A stretch of 8,008 bases of DNA, taken from NCBI GenBank assembly GCA_955652855.1, contig CATPCN010000542.1, forward strand, positions 1 to 8,008. The letters are read 5' to 3'. A program made the translations under genes and the position numbers. This stretch comes from an uncultured Chthoniobacterales bacterium (lineage in GTDB: Bacteria > Verrucomicrobiota > Verrucomicrobiae > Chthoniobacterales > UBA10450). Positions 5,621-8,008 of this stretch are shown one piece after another (position 1 is the first letter of the stretch; each line of letters begins with the position of its first letter). The notes beneath the pieces were generated by a model. The model was not told the origin of the DNA. It ran no database searches and worked only from the letters and a program-made list of their open reading frames with translations.

Positions 5621-6859
5621 TTATTTCTTCGTGGCAGTCGGGCTCGCAGCCGGCGGCGAGCCGAGTGCGGTATCGGCCAGACCGAAGGTCCAATGCGCTT
5701 CGACTTTCTTTCCGCCGGACGTGGCTTCGACGATCACGCTGCAAGTTTTGTCGCGCAATTTTTGCGTCACTTGGTACGAAACGGTTTGCGCCTTCGCATC
5801 GAATGACGACGGAACTATGCCCAATCCGCTGACGCGCATTTTCACGCTGCCAGGATCGATTTGACCAAACGCGGAAAGATTTGCTCGAATCAACGGCATC
5901 GCCGTGCGCACGGTCTCGCCATCGGCGGGCTGAGTTTGCAAACTGGCCGCGCCCACTTCCGCAATCGGAGCGCCGCCACCGCCGGAAGTGGCGATTGCCG
6001 CAATCGCGTCCATAAAAACTTTCGGCTTATTCGCCTCGATCACGTAGCGGCCTAACGAGTTCATCGGCGCGCGGTATGTGATGGGTTGGCCGTAAACAGT
6101 GAAGATCGCTTCGTATCCGGCGTTGTGGGCGATTTCTTTGACGTGCTCGTTGTAAAATCCGTAAGGCACGGCGAAACAATTCACCTTGATGCCGAGCCGT
6201 TGCTCGAGCAATTGCTTGCAACCGACAATTTCACTCTGCAACCACTCTTCGTATTCCGGAGGACTCAATCGCTTCTTCGCGACCTTATCGTACGGTTTGC
6301 GCAAATCCTGATGGGTCGCGGAATGCGCTTCGATGTCGACCCCCGCGTCACGCATTTCGGCCAGCATCTCCCAAGTCATCGATTCCCCGCCGGAGAAATG
6401 CCCGCCGCGCACGCCTTCCGTGTAAATGAACATGGTGAATGTGTAGCCGAATTTTTTCATGATCGGCCAGGCGACGTCGTATTGCGATTTCCAGCCGTCG
6501 TCGAAAGTGACGACCGCGCAGCGCGGCGGAATTGATTTTTCACCGCGCCGCCACGCCATAAAATCCTGCATGCCGATCACGGTGATGCCACGATCTTTCA
6601 GCATTTGCATTTGTTTCTCGAAATCTTGCGGAGTGATTTCGGTATCGGGGTGACGCACTTTGTCGACGAAACGGTGATAACCGTAAACGATGACCTGCGC
6701 GTTCTGATCAACCACCGGTTTGGTCGTTTGCGGCGCGGTCGCTGGAGTTGCCGGGCTGGCTTTAGTCGGAGGCGGCGGATTCGCGGCTTGCGCGCGACTA
6801 AGCAAAGAAGAAAAACTGAACGCTACGAGAAGTTGTAAAATCGCGAGTCGAGTGAGCAT
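5621..6859 (-). CDS. Secreted polysaccharide deacetylase (NodB/CE4) with C-terminal Ig-like domain
   Basis: Predicted metal-dependent deacetylase of N- or O-acetyl groups on cell-surface or peptidoglycan polysaccharide. The order is a signal peptide (1 to about 25, ending SRAQA), a Pro/Thr/Ala-rich linker (27-50), and a NodB-type domain (about 54-275) with the YGYHRF entry strand (59-64), TFDDG (118-122, base and metal Asp pair), HSATH (179-183, metal histidines) and AVPYG (230-234). A C-terminal segment (about 315-395) with P-L-I-R-A-N-L...DPGSVKM...SYQV...AHWTFGL looks like a bacterial Ig-like beta-sandwich. The position usually RxPY reads AVPY, as in the PgaB/IcaB-like branch, so the exact substrate is open. 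It leads the ffh run and is divergent from the amidase, another peptidoglycan enzyme; a shared cell-wall role is plausible. No clear Shine-Dalgarno is seen. Confidence 0.9.
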   Translation of the reverse strand: MLTRLAILQLLVAFSFSSLLSRAQAANPPPPTKASPATPATAPQTTKPVVDQNAQVIVYGYHRFVDKVRHPDTEITPQDFEKQMQMLKDRGITVIGMQDFMAWRRGEKSIPPRCAVVTFDDGWKSQYDVAWPIMKKFGYTFTMFIYTEGVRGGHFSGGESMTWEMLAEMRDAGVDIEAHSATHQDLRKPYDKVAKKRLSPPEYEEWLQSEIVGCKQLLEQRLGIKVNCFAVPYGFYNEHVKEIAHNAGYEAIFTVYGQPITYRAPMNSLGRYVIEANKPKVFMDAIAAIATSGGGGAPIAEVGAASLQTQPADGETVRTAMPLIRANLSAFGQIDPGSVKMRVSGLGIVPSSFDAKAQTVSYQVTQKLRDKTCSVIVEATSGGKKVEAHWTFGLADTALGSPPAASPTATKK

Positions 6860-6868
6860 AAGTTTGGG

Positions 6869-6880
6869 TAAAGGCCTTTA
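6869..6880. promoter_or_regulatory. 12-base perfect palindrome ahead of the deacetylase gene
   Basis: TAAAGGCCTTTA is fully self-complementary and lies nine bases before the deacetylase ATG. It could be an operator half-site pair, but palindromes of this length are expected about twice by chance in a window this size, so support is weak. Confidence 0.2.
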
Positions 6881-6988
6881 AATCCGAGCGCACAAAACTC
6901 AAGCGATTTTTATTTCGACATGTCGATCTTATGCCGTCGCCAGAGCGCGCCTTCAAACGGACTACGAAGATTTTTCCTGCAAAAAATT

Positions 6989-7017
6989 TTGGCAAACTTG
7001 TTCCTTTCGCGTATCAA
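6989..7017 (+). promoter_or_regulatory. Candidate sigma-70 promoter of the amidase gene
   Basis: A -35 element TTGGCA (6989-6994, five of six matches) and a -10 element TATCAA (7012-7017, four of six) are separated by exactly 17 bases. An A/T tract lies just upstream. Transcription would begin about seven bases after the -10, which is the ATG at 7024, giving a leaderless or nearly leaderless message; consistent with this, no Shine-Dalgarno precedes that ATG. It also argues against the in-frame ATG at 6931 as the start. Confidence 0.45.
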
Positions 7018-7023
7018 TCGACC

Positions 7024-7749
7024 ATGCCGCAGCCAATCCAACGCGCCTTAGTTTTCACTCTGCTTTGTTTTCTCGCGAGTTGCGCGACTGCGCCACAAAC
7101 GGGCAAAGACACCAGCCGTACGTTTACGACGGTGGTTGTCGACGCGGGTCACGGTGGAAAAGATACCGGCGCTTATCGGCGCTACGGCGGCGCGGAAAAA
7201 GTGGCGACACTCGATGTGGCGAGACGCCTCGATCGCAAGCTGCGCGAATCGCAATTCAAAACGATCCTGACGCGCTCGAGTGACGTTTTTATTTCGCTCG
7301 ACGAACGCGTCGCGATCGAAAACGGGCAGAAGAATTCAATTTTCGTCAGCATTCATTTCAACGATTCGCGCCGGCGCGGCATCAAAGGTTTTGAAGCCTA
7401 CTACCACTCCGCTTATGCCCGCGGCCTGGCTGAGCGCATTCAAAGCAAGCTGCTCAAAATTCCAGGCGCGGTGAATCGTGGCATTCATGTCTCAAACTTC
7501 CACGTGCTGCGCCTCGCGGATTATCCGGCCGTCCTGGTGGAATGCGGTTTTCTCAGCAACCGCTCGGAAGGAAACGAAGCGCGCAGCGCGGACTATCGCG
7601 AACTGCTCGCGGACAAAATTGCCGAAGCGATCGTGGAGGAACGTTACGGCCCGGGAGTTTATCACGTCGCCGCCGCAAGCACCGCGGCCGCACCGGAGAA
7701 AGCGCCACAGAAAACGTTGCGCGAAAAGCCTCCCGTGATCGTGCCCTAA
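7024..7749 (+). CDS. Lipoprotein N-acetylmuramoyl-L-alanine amidase (Amidase_3, AmiC-type)
   Basis: Zinc hydrolase that cuts the amide bond between N-acetylmuramic acid and the stem peptide, used in septum splitting and wall turnover. From the ATG at 7024 (241 residues), a lipoprotein signal MPQPIQRALVFTLLCFLASC places the lipidated cysteine at 20 with a LASC lipobox. Zinc ligands appear as His43 in VVVDAGHGGKDTGA, Glu58 in YGGAEKVATLD and His111 in SIHFNDS; catalytic Glu173 is in VLVECGFLSN. The catalytic domain fills about 35-210, and an Ala/Pro-rich tail follows. An ATG at 6931 would add 31 residues ahead of the signal peptide and bury it, so 7024 is preferred. No AMIN or peptidoglycan-binding repeat is present. 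By the E. coli sorting rule, Ala after the cysteine suggests outer-membrane anchoring. The gene ends tail to tail with the MFS gene. Confidence 0.92.
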   Translation: MPQPIQRALVFTLLCFLASCATAPQTGKDTSRTFTTVVVDAGHGGKDTGAYRRYGGAEKVATLDVARRLDRKLRESQFKTILTRSSDVFISLDERVAIENGQKNSIFVSIHFNDSRRRGIKGFEAYYHSAYARGLAERIQSKLLKIPGAVNRGIHVSNFHVLRLADYPAVLVECGFLSNRSEGNEARSADYRELLADKIAEAIVEERYGPGVYHVAAASTAAAPEKAPQKTLREKPPVIVP

Positions 7750-8008
7750 AATTCCCGGCCACGCGCTTCGCGACCGATCGCCGCGATCACGATCAGCGCG
7801 ACGAAGATTATCAGAACAAAAAGCGCGAGCGCTTTTGCATAATCGGCGTGGCCGGCTGCGTCGTGGAAATGTTGAGCGAGCTTCGCTTCAACCACGGCGG
7901 TGTTGGCCGCGAAAAGATTTCCGAGCTGATAAGCGAAGCCGGGAAACGTGCCGCGCACTTCCGCCGGCGACAATTCATTTAAGTGCACCGGCACCACGCC
8001 CCACGCGC
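7746..8008 (-). CDS. Major facilitator superfamily transporter, C-terminal part
   Basis: The reading frame stays open to the right edge, so the gene is cut and its start lies outside; the in-frame GTG at 7997 is internal (it is preceded by codons reading A-W-G-V). The visible 87 residues contain AWGVVPVHLNELSPAEVRGTFPGFAYQLGN, the loop and helix sequence characteristic of the metabolite:H+ symporter branch of MFS, a hydrophobic helix (ALALFVLIIFVALIVIAAIG) and a short basic tail. The substrate cannot be told from this portion; relatives carry sialic acid or carboxylates. Its TAG stop overlaps the amidase TAA on the other strand. Confidence 0.83.
   Translation of the reverse strand, partial: AWGVVPVHLNELSPAEVRGTFPGFAYQLGNLFAANTAVVEAKLAQHFHDAAGHADYAKALALFVLIIFVALIVIAAIGREARGREF

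Larger units (their letters stand above)
6860..7023. other. Divergent intergenic region (164 bases)
   Basis: This region separates the minus-strand deacetylase-ffh run from the plus-strand amidase and must hold promoters for at least one of them. It contains the 12-base palindrome at 6869, one copy of the ATGTCGATCTT motif (6920-6930) and an A/T-tract stretch (AAAAAATTTT, 6981-6990) likely to bend DNA. For the minus direction the best candidates (TTGAGT or TTGTGC elements with poor -10 matches) are too weak to call. No 4.5S or other structured RNA gene was recognised in it. Confidence 0.6.

Noticed and set aside
5354..5806. 150-codon + strand open frame across the ffh-deacetylase junction
   Set aside because: It overlaps the conserved N domain of Ffh and the deacetylase C terminus in antisense; no domain is seen.
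6931..7023. N-terminal extension of the amidase from the ATG at 6931
   Set aside because: It would put 31 residues before a well-formed lipoprotein signal peptide, and the candidate promoter lies inside it.
6860..7023. 4.5S SRP RNA gene near ffh
   Set aside because: No GGAA-tetraloop hairpin with the conserved SRP helix 8 pattern was found in this or the other intergenic gaps.

Overview
The window is gene-dense bacterial chromosome, moderately GC-rich, with ten protein-coding genes. Two are cut by the window edges. There are no RNA genes, CRISPR arrays or transposases. The signal peptide and lipobox suggest a diderm bacterium. The overall style (weak or absent Shine-Dalgarno sequences, a KH protein next to rpsP, a palindromic GTCATCCCGA...TCGGGATGAC repeat) gives an impression of Verrucomicrobiota or a similar soil lineage, but no single feature proves the phylum.

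Region 1 (1-2881, + strand) holds the end of a flippase-like multi-pass membrane protein, a stand-alone RibD-C/DHFR-type reductase that overlaps it, a SRPBCC protein resembling polyketide aromatase/cyclases, and a FabF-type beta-ketoacyl synthase joined to the SRPBCC gene by an ATGA overlap. The synthase keeps its Cys-His-His-Lys catalytic set. This is the most unusual part: a compact KS plus cyclase pair with a reductase, but no acyl carrier protein, chain-length factor or acyltransferase in view.

Region 2 (2882-3023) is a convergent gap filled by an approximately 119-base imperfect palindrome with two smaller hairpins inside it.

Region 3 (3024-6859, - strand) is a housekeeping run, read in the order polysaccharide deacetylase, ffh, rpsP, khpA, trmD, with gaps of 3 to 30 bases. 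It couples SRP-dependent protein targeting, ribosomal protein bS16, a small RNA-binding KH protein and the tRNA m1G37 methyltransferase. rimM, which usually lies next to trmD, is absent. A GC-rich hairpin fills the deacetylase-ffh gap, and a direct repeat fills the rpsP-khpA gap.

Region 4 (6860-7023) is a divergent intergenic region with a plausible promoter that would start transcription at or next to the ATG of the amidase. Region 5 (7024-8008) holds a lipoprotein N-acetylmuramoyl-L-alanine amidase (+) and the C-terminal end of an MFS transporter (-); their stop codons overlap tail to tail. An 11-mer, ATGTCGATCTT, occurs five times in the same orientation across the window, which chance does not readily explain.
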